DNA from: Xanthoparmelia taractica
Taxonomy: Eukaryota > Ascomycota > Lecanoromycetes > Lecanorales > Parmeliaceae
NCBI GenBank assembly: GCA_033085395.1
Contig: JANQBS010000124.1
Location: forward strand, 1-64,000
DNA: 64,000 nt
Direction of reading: 5' to 3'
The translations under genes were made by a program, and so were the position numbers. Shown piece after piece: positions 21,027 through 32,465 of the stretch. Position 1 is the stretch's first letter; the number at the start of each line of letters is the position of its first letter. Below the pieces are notes generated by a model that was not told where the DNA came from, searched no databases, and was given only the letters and a program-made list of their open reading frames with translations.

Positions 21027-22875
21027 CTAAACTTCTGACCCATCCTTTGGCTCATCTCCCTTTACTTTTACCGATCCCCACTCCATCCCAATCGCCCCCA
21101 CAAGGGCCAAACACGCCACAACCAACGACACCGTAAACGCCCTTGTGAGCCCGCTGTTATAAACCTCGAGAGCGGCGTCGTAATTCGCCGGGTCCGGGAT
21201 GAGCGTTTTCAACTTGGTCGCTCCCGTCGCAACGACCAGCTGTGCGTTCACTCCCGGAACAGTGGCAAGACCGCTGGTGAGGCGATTGGTGAAGACGTTT
21301 TGGCCCGCCGACACCATGAGTGCTCCGCCGAGCAGTTGGAAGAATAGCACGGCCGTGGTTCCAGAGGGTATGTCGGCCATTGGGAGCACTGCCTGCGCGG
21401 CGATGATGGCTTGCTGGAAGCCACACCCGACTCCAATGCCTAGGATGATCTGGTATCCGATCCATTCCCGTGTTGGCGTGTTAACGGTAAAGGTTGTTAG
21501 CATGCCGGCACCGATCGGCATCATGATCGAAGAGGTGTAAATAAAGGGCATGTAGTATCCAACGACGGTGGTGACGAAGCCTGCTACGAGACTGGCGAGG
21601 ACTTGAGCAAGAATCAGAGGGATGTTGTCGATGCCAGACTGCATTGGGCTGACGCCGTGAATCGCCTGGAACCAGATTGGGAGGTAATAGATGACGATGA
21701 AGAATGCGCCGCCGAGGCAGAATGCAAACAGCGACCCGAATGAAATAGTTCGATTGGTTAAAAGTCGAAGTGGTACTGTATAGCAAGTTAGCCCTTGTCG
21801 CGGCTAAGATACATAGTGACAACTAACCAGTCGCGTTTTCTCCCACCCACCATTGAACTGCGGCAAAAGCCACGAGGCAAACAGCGAAGACGACTAATAG
21901 AGCAACGACCCTGCCGCTACTCCATGCATACGTTGTACCCCCCCATTGCAAGGCCAAGAGGAGGCAGATGATGGCAGGAACGAAAAGGATTGTTCCAATT
22001 GGGTCGAATTGTAAGATGTGGCGTTTCAATCCAACAGACGGTCGTGGCTCACGAGCAGGCGGCTTGAAGGATACCAGATTGACCGCACCAACAACGGCAC
22101 CCACTGTTCAAGATGAATGTCAGGGTCACAGCTTCCGCCTTCAAATATCGCACGATGACCTCACAAACAAGACTTCGGAGAGTTGCCTAGGATATGTGAT
22201 GAAGAGAAGATTGCACTCACATGGCAAATTAATGTAAAAGCACCACCGCCAACTGACATGGTCAGTGAACGCTCCACCCAAAAGCGGTCCAATGACGCTG
22301 GCAATGCCATAAGTGCCACCAATTAGCCCCGTATAAGTAGCCCGTTTCTCCATCGGCACCGTATAAGCGCAGATAATCTGTGCCCCAGAGAAAATCCCAG
22401 CAGAGCCGAGTCCAGCAATCGCTCTCCCCACAACAAGCGCTACAGAATTCGGTGCAGCGCCGCAAATCAGGGAACCAAGTTCGAACAGGGCGAGGGCGGT
22501 CAGAAACACCCATTTTACGTTGAAGTTGGCATAGAATTTGCCGAATAGTAGTTGGAAGGCGCAGGTGGTGAGGAGGTAGGCGGAACCGTACCAGCCCACG
22601 TCGTCGAGGGCGTGGAATTGGTCGGTTATGCGGGGAATGGCGGTGGCGATGATTGTGTTGTCAAGGGCGACGCAAAGGACGGCTATACACGAGGCTAGAT
22701 TGATGATGAGGAGCTTGGAGTTGCTGGGGGTTTGTGGGGCCTGCGCCTGCTCCACGAGCTCAAGAGGCTGTATGGCATTCGTGTTTGCATTCTCCGGTAG
22801 TTTTTGGTTTGTGATGGACGGTGTTGGGGAGGATTTGACGGTCGTTGTTGTCGAAGTGGGCCCGTTCCCCTGCAT
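21027..22875 (-). CDS. MFS drug-efflux transporter (DHA14)
   Basis: Three exons, 22875-22221, 22103-21828 and 21775-21027, separated by introns of 117 and 52 nt, give 559 aa. The joins restore YINLPLGAVVGAVNL and ENATVPLRLLTNRTISF. The open frame extends upstream to a GTG, but the first sensible ATG is at 22875 (QGNGPTSTTTTVK). Family signs: LDNTIIATAIPRITDQF (motif D1 of 14-TMS antiporters), GRAIAGLGSAGI (motif B), IGPLLGGAFTDHVSWRWCFY (motif C and the WRW-F-INLP loop). Proteins of this kind export toxic compounds or secondary metabolites by proton antiport at the plasma membrane. No biosynthetic cluster surrounds it. The gene is intact and the family call is secure; substrate is unknown. 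Confidence 0.9.
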
Positions 22876-23477
22876 TGTCTGTCTACGAATTAATATCAGG
22901 ATTATAATTCCGGAGAGTTGTTGACCGCAAAGATGACATACCATAGCGACAGCCGTAGCCACTGAGGCACGGCACGCTCTCGCTCTCTTTCTCCTTCTCT
23001 TTCTCCTCCGTAACTCTCGTAGCCCTCCCTCATTAAAGTCCTCTCAAAAGGCCGAATCCTTTTGTCCTTCCTTGCTTTCAACTAAGCGAATCTCGTTGAG
23101 AAGAATGAACGGCTTGCACCCAAGTGTTCAGTATTATCAACCCAATTTTCAAGTAAGTCATAGGACATTGGTTCAGGGCACAAAAAGAAAAAAGATTCCT
23201 GTCCATGCCATCCCAGCGCTGTATCCTTATATTTGTCTACCTACCTTATACAGATACCTTAGTTTCGGTACCCTCGGTTCTCAAAAGTGGCACTTGTACG
23301 AATCCGGACTCCTGTCATAATGAGTCATGTAGGGCTGTTTGTTAGAGTCCACGCTACCTGCAGATCACAAGCCGCATCGGGGATAGAACTGTTGCACTCA
23401 TCATGAGTCATGCTGGCTCCTTTCCTTATAAAGTTAGTACTATATTATGTGCAGGAAGAAAGCAGAAAGTAAGGTAA
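22876..23477. other. Promoter region of the MFS gene
   Basis: It contains a CT-rich tract (about 22975-23045) just upstream of the MFS start. Otherwise there is nothing recognisable. Confidence 0.4.
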
Positions 23478-23771
23478 TACGGAGGTCGGCACAGAAAGTC
23501 CTGGACAGCGCTAGTATTAGCCCTAACCCTATTTTCGGAAAAGGCCCTATAGAAGAGGAGCCCTCCTTGTTGTATTTTAGGGGGTGTAATCTCTTTTTTC
23601 GATATTATCTTAGGGGTAATAGGAGGCCTAAGCCCAAAGTAGGCTGGAGTTAGGTACACTTCCGAAACAGATAATTAAGCGTATCGTCCGGGTAACCCTT
23701 TAGGCGGGGCTTTATCCGTTCTTGGCGTGGGAGTCTTGGCATGTCCAGGACTTTCTGTGCCGACCTCCGTA
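23478..23771. mobile_element. 294-bp MITE with perfect 30-bp inverted repeats
   Basis: The left end begins tacggaggtcggcacagaaa (23478) and the right end (23742-23771) is its exact reverse complement over 30 bp. TA at each edge fits a Tc1/mariner target duplication. There is no coding capacity. Identity of the two ends over 30 bp and the modest AT content suggest a younger insertion than the RIP-decayed elements elsewhere in the window. Confidence 0.85.
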
Positions 23772-24112
23772 CTCTACTTTCCGTCGACCTATTAGAAGTG
23801 AAGCCTGGAATGGAAGCTGATAGGAGCCATCTTAACTCTTATTCAGTCTACGCATATTCCATGCTATTGTGGGTTCTCCTTTCGGCTTTTCGCTGCCTCG
23901 GTCTCCTGTATCAACCCATAATTGATTACATTATAAAGCACAGCTCATGCTCGTCCAGAAATTTTTGGAGAATATTTGGTTACTATAAGAGAATCACATT
24001 GGGCATGCTTATAACTCAATTTCTCCCCAATAATGCCATTGTGTAGAAGATCTTTTCCTATCAAACATTGACGCTATCACTGTACGTATATCCAGGTTGA
24101 AAGCGAGTAGAG

Positions 24113-24974
24113 TCATGGAGAGTCCGACTCTCTCGCACGCAAAGCCTGCTGTAATCCTTTCAGCTCGCCCTCCAACCTCGCGACCAGAACCTTCAAGCCA
24201 TCCCTTTCCTGCTGGGTTGTCTTTAACTCGACTGCTAACTTCTGGGTTTCATCCGTACGTTTCTGGCGGTAGCGGCGAGCAGCAGCGGTATTAAGATTGC
24301 GCTTACGGATACCCGAGTCGGTGCAGGCAGGCTTATTGCTCGTCAGATTTGGGGCCGGAGGAGATGCAGCAGTCGTTTGACAGGGCAGAGGGAATGCGTT
24401 CGTGGTCAGGGGAAGTGAGGGACGGTTTGATGTAGAATAATCTGGTAAGTGTTATTAGATGTATAGATGATTGATATATATTCAGGGCAGACCTTGAAAG
24501 ATGTTGTTTGATCCATCGGTTCCTTGAGAGCTGGCTGTGCCAGACCAGGCCTCCGATGGGCTGTAAGGGCTGTCTTGGTTGCCGGCTTCACTGGAGCTTG
24601 AGAGATATGGAAATATATTGTACGACGGCCCTACAAAGCCATTGGGATGGTTTGCCAGTGAAGGTGCCACATAATCATATGCTAGGGTATTGGGGTCGGC
24701 TAGCGTGGAGTCATTATATGGGATTCCGGCGTCTTGATTGTAGAAGGTACCAAAAGCAGATAGCGCGTCTGCCACTGGCGGGGACGGGGGAAATAGGCTT
24801 TGATCGTTGCTAGATACCGAGGGATAGCAAGCCGAGAGGTATTGGTCGATATCCAAGGACGTAGCTAGTTGATTACCAGGGAGGTTTGGTTGGAATCTTT
24901 GCTTGCTGTGGTTGGTAGGGAATTGTGTGCAACTGGCTGGGAGTGGCCCCGTTTCGAGCGGTGGAGGAGGGCAT
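24113..24974 (-). CDS. bZIP transcription factor
   Basis: The final exon (24441-24113) and the one before it (ending at 24493) are joined across a 51-nt intron (donor gtctgc, acceptor cttaccag), restoring NNIFQDYSTSNRPS. The C-terminus is a basic-leucine zipper: basic region RKRNLNTAAARRYRQKR with the N-x7-R signature, followed by a coiled coil (LAVELKTTQQERDGLKVLVA). The N-terminal part is Ser/Pro/Asn-rich, as in activation domains. The start is uncertain: the exon reading DIDQYLSACYPS has no ATG, and the nearest ATG (24974, PSSTARNGATPSQ) reaches the main frame only if a 67-nt intron (gtaatc to tatctag) is removed. It acts in the nucleus; the size and zipper resemble GCN4/CpcA-like factors, but target genes cannot be inferred. 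Confidence 0.8.
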
Positions 24975-25637
24975 GACTGTATTGTTCGTGCCGGGCCTGT
25001 GCGCCCGGGTCAGATCTACCTCAGGAGTTGGCTAGGTCGTCCTCTGTGGACTATTTTGTGGGAGAAAGTGATAGAAATATCAAGAAGAAGCAGGCAAGGG
25101 TTGGAGCACCTAGAATTGGCTGTAGTTGTGATATAAATAAGAAAACAAGGGGTTGTATTGATGAGATGGGTGAAGGGTAGGAGAGCAGAAACTTTCGGTG
25201 AACAGAAAGAACGGGGCGAGTGCTACTTCGATTAAGGGTCCACTCCTAGCCCGGCCACCCGATAGGGCTGAGTAGTATATCTACTAGGCGATATTCAATC
25301 TCTTTACTATATCTCTCTAATTACGATATAATTCTAATGCTTATAGATACTGGTTGGAGAAGTCAGTGTACTTAGGTTTAGATCACTATTAACTACGTTA
25401 TAGTAAAATTTTCGAAAGTATTACGATTGTTAGATCTCCACACCTAGCCAATGCTAGGGTTAGGGCTACCGTAGGGCTAAGTGCTTGGGAAGGCCTTTCG
25501 AAGCTACTTTGCCTAGGTAGATTTCCTTTCTTCCTAGACTATTGACAACTGTGCGCTACGATCCTAAGCTAAGCTCACGATCCAGCCCCAGAACAGCCAA
25601 AGTCCACTAAGCGACGGGTAATTTAAAGACAGTAAAA
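24975..25637. other. Intergenic, partly AT-rich
   Basis: The first 250 bp are the bZIP promoter. From about 25260 to 25560 there is a mildly AT-rich stretch with ctagggttagggct, a telomere-like word. No gene is seen. The last 64 bp belong to the segment shared with 10.2 kb. Confidence 0.4.
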
Positions 25638-25639
25638 TC
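25574..25639. repeat. Second copy of the 66-bp segment from 10.2 kb
   Basis: It matches 10211-10276 (ctcacgatccagccccagaa... to gtaaaatc) and overlaps the stop codon of the adjacent membrane-protein gene. See the entry at 10211. Confidence 0.5.
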
Positions 25640-27525
25640 AAAAATGAGGAAAGACCTGGGTCCAGGTTGGCGTCTCGTAAGCGGCTGCTGGTAGCTCTCT
25701 GATGCTGATGAAGGCCTCAACGACAATGAATGCCCTTGCAAGAATAAGAGAGACCCCACAGATGATTACCGGTATCCCTATCAGGACGTTTTGCCACCAT
25801 CTACATCCTCCATCCATCCACTTCTCCCAGAAGACGTTGAGCGGGCCGAATGACTGCGCAAGGTAGTTTAGAACGATCCAAAGGCCACCGCAGAAGCCAA
25901 TATATATTGAGGATGACCGCCAAAGCCACTGCTCGGCTACCGTGGGGAAATGGTCGTTCCAGGCACTGAGGTGGACCGCTCCGTAGGTGAGACACGCTAG
26001 CCATAAGACCATACCCACGACCAAGCCGCCGACATCGCGTAAAAGATCATCTGAAGGCCAATTCCGAACTCGGTGGACTAGAAGCTCCTCTGATCTGAGA
26101 TGTAGGCATCGATTTTCGTGATGTGAGTGGAAGAGCTGATTTTCTGTGATGGTAGGATAGGTCTCAATAGCAGTTGTAGCTAAAGCCCATCTTTTTATGC
26201 AGATCTCTGAGATGGTGCTCCCGGCGAGGTCGATGCCTTTTACCCTTGGCCGTCTCTCGAAGAACGCGGTACTTGCTGCCTTTGCAAGTCTTTTCGCCCG
26301 TAACTCTGTGAGACACGTCTTGGCCGCTGGAGTGAGCCCTTGGGTTGGAATCGACGAGTCGTTCGGGGCTTCTGCATGGTTTGATTCCTCGCCCTGCCGA
26401 GGGGCGTCAGGATCCAAGCCGGTGACTGCCACCAAAGAGGTATCACTGAGCTCGGCCGCGGTGTGGGTACCGGGGATTTGGGCCGACGGGTGGAACGACA
26501 ATATGTCCATCTCCGGGACTTTTGAGTACAGACGCATGGATGCGAATAATGTCTTCACCGCCGTTTGCGACTCAATTGAATTCTTATCGACCTCACCACT
26601 CATCTCACTGCTCATATACATGTAAGCACATAAGGGCTTTACCCAGTTGCCTTTCAGTAAAATTGGTTCCTTTGGGGCCAGAGGCTTGTGCCACCACATA
26701 GCGTACAAAAGGAACGCGCACATCCTTCCTCGGTAGGTAAGATTCAAGGTCTTGAATGAACAAAAGGGTAGCCACTTACACATGCGCTATGGTATTGACT
26801 TCTAACAGAGTGACGGGTAACCCGGCAAGAAGACGTCCAATGACTTGTACAAGCATCCACGAAGCTTGAATGATGACTAGAGCCTTAGCCACGTTGTTCG
26901 CTTTGCTTTTGTCTGTAATATCTGCTTTTGAGACATTGGGTATGTGACCGCAACTTGCTAAGAATGCCACCCCGCGAGCCGTTAGGGTCAGTCTCTTACA
27001 GCCGTTTGGTAGATATTGAGCCTCGTCATCTGAAATCTCAAAGGCGAATCCACCTGTCGAGGCAAAGAAAGAATGGGTCATAGTCCACTCGTAGGAAGTG
27101 TTATCTGCGGTAACCGCCTCTTCAACCGAGACTTTGTATGGCTGCTTCCCAAGTTGGCGCTGCTTATTTACCAGGCTGCTTAGAAGCTTTGCTGAACTCC
27201 ACTGCCGCCAAGCGGTGAAGACCACCAGTTCCGGAGCATAGACACCGGTAATAATCCATCGACATTGAGCCATAAGCGATGCCAGCGTCGTTTGTGTATT
27301 GCTTGGGACGTTAAGATGTAGGGCAGACCAGACACAAAGTATGAGAGTGAGAACACATGATATTATGAGTGAAAGGGTTCCACGCCCGTTCGGATCGCCA
27401 ACGTATTGGACATACTGCGTTTTTGGGTCAACTTGCAGGGACATAGACTGCAATGTTGCTGGTGCTGTAATTGATCTCTGAACGAAGAGTATATAGATAA
27501 GGGGAACAGGCGAGCAGGAGAGCAT
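25638..27525 (-). CDS. Integral membrane protein, unknown function
   Basis: Two exons, 27525-26780 and 26724-25638, with a 55-nt intron (donor gtaagt, acceptor gaggaag), give 610 aa. The join restores NTIAHVMCAFLLYAMWWHKP. The open frame starts two codons earlier at a TTG; ATG 27525 is used and opens a hydrophobic stretch (LSCSPVPLIYILFV). There are about five to six membrane segments: one near residue 60, a pair around the intron (residues about 225-275), and three in the C-terminal quarter (GGLVVGMVLWLACLTYGAVH, IYIGFCGGLWIVLNYLA, LIGIPVIICGVSLILARAFI). The pattern (CRWIITGVYAPELVVFTAWR, then ...AYMYMSS, then YGAVHLSAWNDHFPTVAEQW) is found in a large fungal family of uncharacterised membrane proteins. 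Function is unknown. Confidence 0.8.
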
Positions 27526-27968
27526 GATCAAAAAATGCTACTTCCCTCCCAAAGACGGCCATGTTTGGGAGAAGGCGTCCTATTTGTAGCCGTGGAAAGG
27601 TCTGATTTCTTTCCATCCCTTTTCATTACTGCAACAAAAAATAGAAACTCAGCTTTAGGGCACAATGATTCAGTTAAGCGCGCTGATCCACGGTGGTAGG
27701 ATCTCATACTTTGGCCCCCTAATATCTGTTTTAAAGTACGCCACACTGAGACCACACGGAATCATATACAAGTTCTGTGTAGAGTGATATGCAGGACAGA
27801 GCAAAATAATCAAATGAGAAGGCAGAAAAAATACCAAAATTACTAGCGCCGAATTCGGCGGCTACTTCAAGTCTTGGCGCCAATCCGGCTTTCCAGCTGC
27901 ACATCCTGCAAAGTTACAATACACCTATTTTGCGACAAACCCTTCCGACAAAAGCACGGTAAATACAC
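27526..27968. other. Intergenic between divergent genes
   Basis: This is the shared 5' region of the minus-strand membrane protein and the plus-strand PAQR gene. No feature is recognised. Confidence 0.4.
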
Positions 27969-29297
27969 ATGGGTCTCAGGAAATCAACGAAATCCACAGA
28001 GATATCGGTTTCGAATACAAATCGTGGAAAGACGGACGCGATGGAAGTAGGTCACACCCTCACTCAATGCCGCATACATTTTCCAGCAATAGAACTAATG
28101 ATGGTGACCAAGGCGAAAGGTCCTGATGATCTGATAGATTGGAATGATTTATGTAAGTCGCTTTAACTTATAGAGAACTGCTATCTTCTAACAACAGCCT
28201 AATTGTTAGTGCCATGGCAGAAGTGTGTTTCGGATGAGAACTTTCCGCTGCTGCAAGCAGATTGACCATGAGATCCAGGGACAATGAGTACATCCTCACA
28301 AGCTACCGGTAAGAGCAACAGAAGATTGGGCATTGCTGTTCGCTAATCATGCCTAGGCAACAATCATGCTCGATTTCCCGCTCTTTCTGGAGCATCTTTA
28401 GACTCCATAACGAAACATGTACGTCCTCGTTGTCTAGCTTCTGAATGAGTCTGAATCATTCAACAGTCAATATATGGACCCATCTGCTTGGAGCTCTTAT
28501 CTATTCTCTCTTCCCGTTGGACTCTTATTCTGAGTTCAAGCAGCGGTATGCTACGGCCACCTTTAATGACATTTTGATGCTTGGCATCTTCTTTTCGGGT
28601 GTCACTGTCTGTTTTGCCTTCTCGACCTTGTAAGCCAGCTTTCGGATGGTCGACAGGCCTGTTGTCCACGCAAGAGGCTGATCTGCTCGTAGCCATCATG
28701 CCTTTCAAAACCACAGCAAAGACATTTGGCAGCTCGGTCTCCAACTGGACCACTTAGGAATTGTACTGGTGATGTGGTCGTCCATGGTTCCCAGCAACTA
28801 CTTTGGCTTCTACTGCTCCCCTCAGCTACTCCACTTCTACAATACAATTGTCATTGCTCCTCTCCCCGAACCCGCACGTCTCTGCTGACGGCACTACTCA
28901 GGCAACGGCATCTGCGCTAGGCTGTGCAATCTTCACAATGAAGCCCAAGTTCCGCACTCCCACCTACCGCGTCATGCGCTCGGTCATGTTTGCACTACTC
29001 GGACTCTCAGCCTTTGTCCCCGTCGTCCACGGCATCATCCTCAACGGCTGGGAAGTGCAAAACCGACGCATGGCCATTACTTACTTCTTGGGCCTTGGTC
29101 TCCTGAATGGGACGGGGACCATCATTTACGCCGCGCGGTTTCCTGAAAAGTGGTATCCCAGGAGCTTCGATATCTACGGCTCGAGCCACCAGATCATGCA
29201 CGTACTTGTGGCGTGTGGAGCGCTGTCTCATGCCATTGGTCTTCTCAACGCTTTCGACCATTGGCATACGATGCAAAGCATGGGGTTGGCTTGCTGA
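27969..29297 (+). CDS. PAQR / haemolysin-III family receptor
   Basis: Seven exons: 27969-28152, 28210-28222, 28279-28308, 28357-28418, 28467-28629, 28693-28849, 28902-29297, giving 334 aa. Each intron (48-63 nt) has GT-AG ends and together they restore the family signature: LLPWQKDNEYILTSYR, LHNETFNIWTHLLGA, STFHHAFQNHSKDIWQLGLQ, then the C-terminal SSHQIMHVLVACGALSHAIG. The conserved His residues in the second and last membrane segments are the zinc ligands of AdipoR-type proteins. Seven membrane segments are expected. Yeast homologues (Izh proteins) affect zinc and sterol homeostasis; mammalian ones are ceramidases. The N-terminal 45 residues are not conserved and could be misassigned. One exon is only 13 nt, but the frame demands it. 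Confidence 0.88.
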
Positions 29298-30183
29298 CGA
29301 GACTTATTTGTTGTCAAGGGATCGAGGCCAGAGGCCTAACCCTCAGCTACATAGTAAATGCTCAGCCGAGTTACAGCCGTCTCGGCGCGATACGAGGCAC
29401 TACCCACATCCACCACTGGCATCGCCCTCTCACTCCCGACATTTAACCCCACGGGAGCTGGTCCCGACGCGATCCCCTACTCCCCTCCCCGTCGACGTCA
29501 TTGATGCTGCCAATCGACTCAACGACACTCCAAAAATAATAACCCAAACCCATTTCAGACGCCGCAAAAGAAACATACGACGCGCGGAATCGCAAGCATA
29601 CAAACTCCGCTCATCTCACGCACTCATACCTTAAAAGATACGAACACTGGCCGACACCGCTAAAGAAATGTGATAGCATACCTACTTTACTCAATCACTC
29701 TGAATTAAGGTTTTGAGATGACGAGAAGAAGAGAAGAGAAGGAGAAAGAAGGAAAGGGAAGCAAAGGGAAGGCGAGACGAGACGCTAGCTAGAACGAAGG
29801 ACAGCTGTGAAGATGGTATGGTGGTGGTGGTGTTGGGGTGGATCTGGTTGTGGGGGGGTTTGAGATTGGATGCGTTTGGGTTTGGGTTTGTCTAGGGAGG
29901 GAGAGAGGGGGAGGAAGAGGAGGGAGAAAAAGCGGGAGGGGGAAGAAGGGGGGTTGATGATGTAGGTAAGATGGATTGGTTTGCTTGGTGGGTGGATGAG
30001 TTGAGGCTGGGCGGGGATATTGGTTGGACACAAGGAAATAGGTGAAGGTGGAGATTAGGGATGCTTAAGCGAGCAGGTTGAATGAGATGGGTTTGGGGAT
30101 AAGTGGAAGTGGTAATAACTATCGGCTTTGATCATGACTTGTATCAATTTCCCCAAGTACACAATGTCCATCCAACCAAACCT
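29298..30183. other. Intergenic between convergent genes
   Basis: It holds the 3' flanks of the PAQR and ADH genes. A polypurine run (gaagagaaggagaaagaagg near 29730) is followed by a G/T-rich low-complexity tract to about 30060. Long open frames here come from low complexity, not from a gene. Confidence 0.5.
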
Positions 30184-31607
30184 CTACGACTTGAACGTCT
30201 TCAACGCAGGCGACCCCGGCGCCGGCGGATCCGAAAACCGCGTCTGCACAAAAATCTTTTGCATCTTATCCCCCCTCTGATCAAAAATCCTATACACCTC
30301 ATCCATCTCCTCCACCTTGCACCGATGCGTCAGCATCTTATACGGATCCGTCTTCCCCTCCCTAATCATCTGCAGCAGCTGCTCCCAGTACATATGCACG
30401 GGCGCCTGCCCGTTGCCGATGAGCCGGATGCCGCGCTCCATGAGCGCGCCGATGTTGAAGTGGTTCGTGAAGCCCACGTAGACACCCGTGATGCCGCAGC
30501 GGCCGTAGTTCTTGACGGACGTGATCATCTCGTTGACGATTTCCGAGGTGTCGGTTTCGGCGCCGATCATCATTTCGAAGCGGTGGGCCCAGGATTTGGC
30601 GTACTCGCCTGCGACGCACTCGAGGGCGACGTCGGGGCCGCCGTGTTCCATTTCTTTGAGGCGTGATGTTACGGTCGTGCCGCGCGGGAGGTCGGTGTAG
30701 TTGAGGGTTTCCACTTTGGGCATCTTCTCTTTGCAGAGGTCCAGTCGCCATGCGCCGTTGCCGCCGTCGATCATGATGACTCGGCTGGCGCCGTTGGTGA
30801 AGCTCATCTCGGCGCACATTTCGCCAATGGGTCCGGCGCCCCAGATTGCAACGACGTCTCCCTCTTTCACGCCGGTGTCAACGACGCAGTTCCAGCTTGT
30901 GGAAAGGACATCGGATAGGTACAAGCCCTTCTCGTCTGGTACATCGTCTGGCAGCTTGAGGAGGTTGACGTCGCCAAATGGCACCCTCACGTATTCTGCC
31001 TGCCCTCCGGCAAATCCGCCGGTAAAATGACTGTATCCGAACATTCCAGCGGTTCGTCCACCGTACATGGCATTCTGAATGGTGTTGCTGTTGGTCCGCT
31101 CACACTGTGACGACAGCTTCTTCTTGCAGTACATGCAGTCTCCGCAGGCGATTTGGAAGGATGCAACGACTCGTTGGCCAACTTCCAGACCTTTGACGCC
31201 CGGTCCCATGCTGTCGATTTTGCCGCAGAACTCATGGCCAAGGATATCGCCTTTTTGAAGTTCGACGACGACGCCGTGTAAGAGATGTAGGTCTGAGCCG
31301 CAGATGGTGGAGCCGGTGACTTTGAGGATAACGTCGCGGTCTTCGATAATTTTAGGCTTAGGACATTCGACTGAAGACAGACTGTTAGCCAAGGCGTTGA
31401 GCGAAGGTTGAAGGGGGACGGGATAGAGGAGTACAGACTCATTTGCACGTCGTTCTTGCCCATCCAGGCAAGAGCCTTCATGGTTTCAGAGGAGTCTCCA
31501 TACTTGGCGCGGTCTCTGTCTGGGTTGGTCATGTCCTGCTCGGTGACTGCGTTGTCGCCGTGGCCCATGGCCTTTTCGACCAGGTTGGCGCCCTGTGACA
31601 TTGCCAT
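30184..31607 (-). CDS. Zinc-dependent alcohol dehydrogenase (FDH-like)
   Basis: Two exons, 31607-31439 and 31370-30184, with a 68-nt intron (donor gtctgt, branch ggctaac, acceptor gtcttcag), give 451 aa. The join restores NDVQMIECPKPKIIEDRDVI. It is a medium-chain dehydrogenase: catalytic zinc ligands in TICGSDLHLLHG and GHEFCGKI, structural zinc lobe CGDCMYCKKKLSSQC with 2-2-7 spacing, and Rossmann motif GAGPIG. The blocks FGYSHFTGGFAGGQAEYVRV and LSDVLSTSWNCV place it in the glutathione-independent formaldehyde-dehydrogenase-like group. It should oxidise an alcohol or aldehyde with NAD(P) in the cytosol; substrate unknown. An N-terminal extension of about 50 residues precedes the catalytic fold. 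The gene is intact. Confidence 0.9.
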
Positions 31608-32465
31608 CTTGATTGCTGTTATATAAGTATGCTTTCCGGTATGTGTGGTAGAGGAGAAGTATTTGCGTGGTGTGAATGATAGAGACGGGTTATGTGTAGG
31701 GCACAGAGAGAGGTGGAATCCAATGGTGGCATATTGATAGCTACGTCACTATCATGTCATTGCAGCATCGCCGATCGGTAGTGTTTCCTGAAATATGTAC
31801 CGCCTCCTTTCAACGCCGTCTTGTTGGAAATGCTGCAGCACCATGTGTTGTAGCTACCCCGCAGTGGCTAATATGTTGAGAAATGAGGTGGCAAGTAGCT
31901 ACCCCGCAGTGACTAATATGTTGGGAAATGAGGTGGCAAATAGGAGTATAAGGTACGGTAAGTAGCTACTTAGTATTCTCCTAGATAGTTAATCAATCCT
32001 CCATACATTCCAACACGTCTCCTAATCGCCGAACAGGCTTGCGATACGGTTTGGGACAGATATCTTTGGCGTAGAGTACACATTGAGTAAGAACAAGAGT
32101 AATAGGTAAGTCGTCGCTACGGAGTACAAGCATGTTTGAAATGCAAATGCATGAGAGGTGAGCCACTCAACAAACCGCCAAGACCAAAGCCCTAACCCTA
32201 GCCAGCCTTACCTGTGAACACAGCACTTGACCTTGATTGTGCAGAGCAGCATGTATACGAAAAAGAGAAAGCAAAGGAACGGACGTCTTGCCACAGCTTA
32301 CTTTGTGTCACGATTTGGGAGCGTATTCTAGGTCGACCTTGAATTTCCCAAGACAAGGCAGACCCACCCGTACGCCTACAATACGCTTGAAAATCTCACA
32401 AGACCCGTCATCCTCTCAGAAATCTGTGAAATTGTCGTCACCTTCAGTCCCCAGACCTTAAACTC
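31608..32465. other. ADH promoter and intergenic DNA
   Basis: It contains a 45-bp tandem duplication (31850-31939). A telomere-like word ccctaaccctag lies near 32190. No gene is seen. Confidence 0.5.
31850..31939. repeat. Two tandem copies of a 45-bp unit
   Basis: The unit begins gtagctaccccgcagtg; copies at 31850-31894 and 31895-31939 differ at two positions. The first eight bases recur once more near 31973. It lies about 245-335 bp upstream of the ADH start, so it could affect its promoter. Confidence 0.9.

Noticed and set aside
29107..29634. 175-codon plus-strand frame over the PAQR 3' end
   Set aside because: It overlaps the last PAQR exon in another frame and continues into non-coding 3' DNA.
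21027..31607. A secondary-metabolite cluster (MFS, bZIP, ADH)
   Set aside because: No core synthase gene is present and the genes are separated by unrelated membrane-protein and receptor genes.
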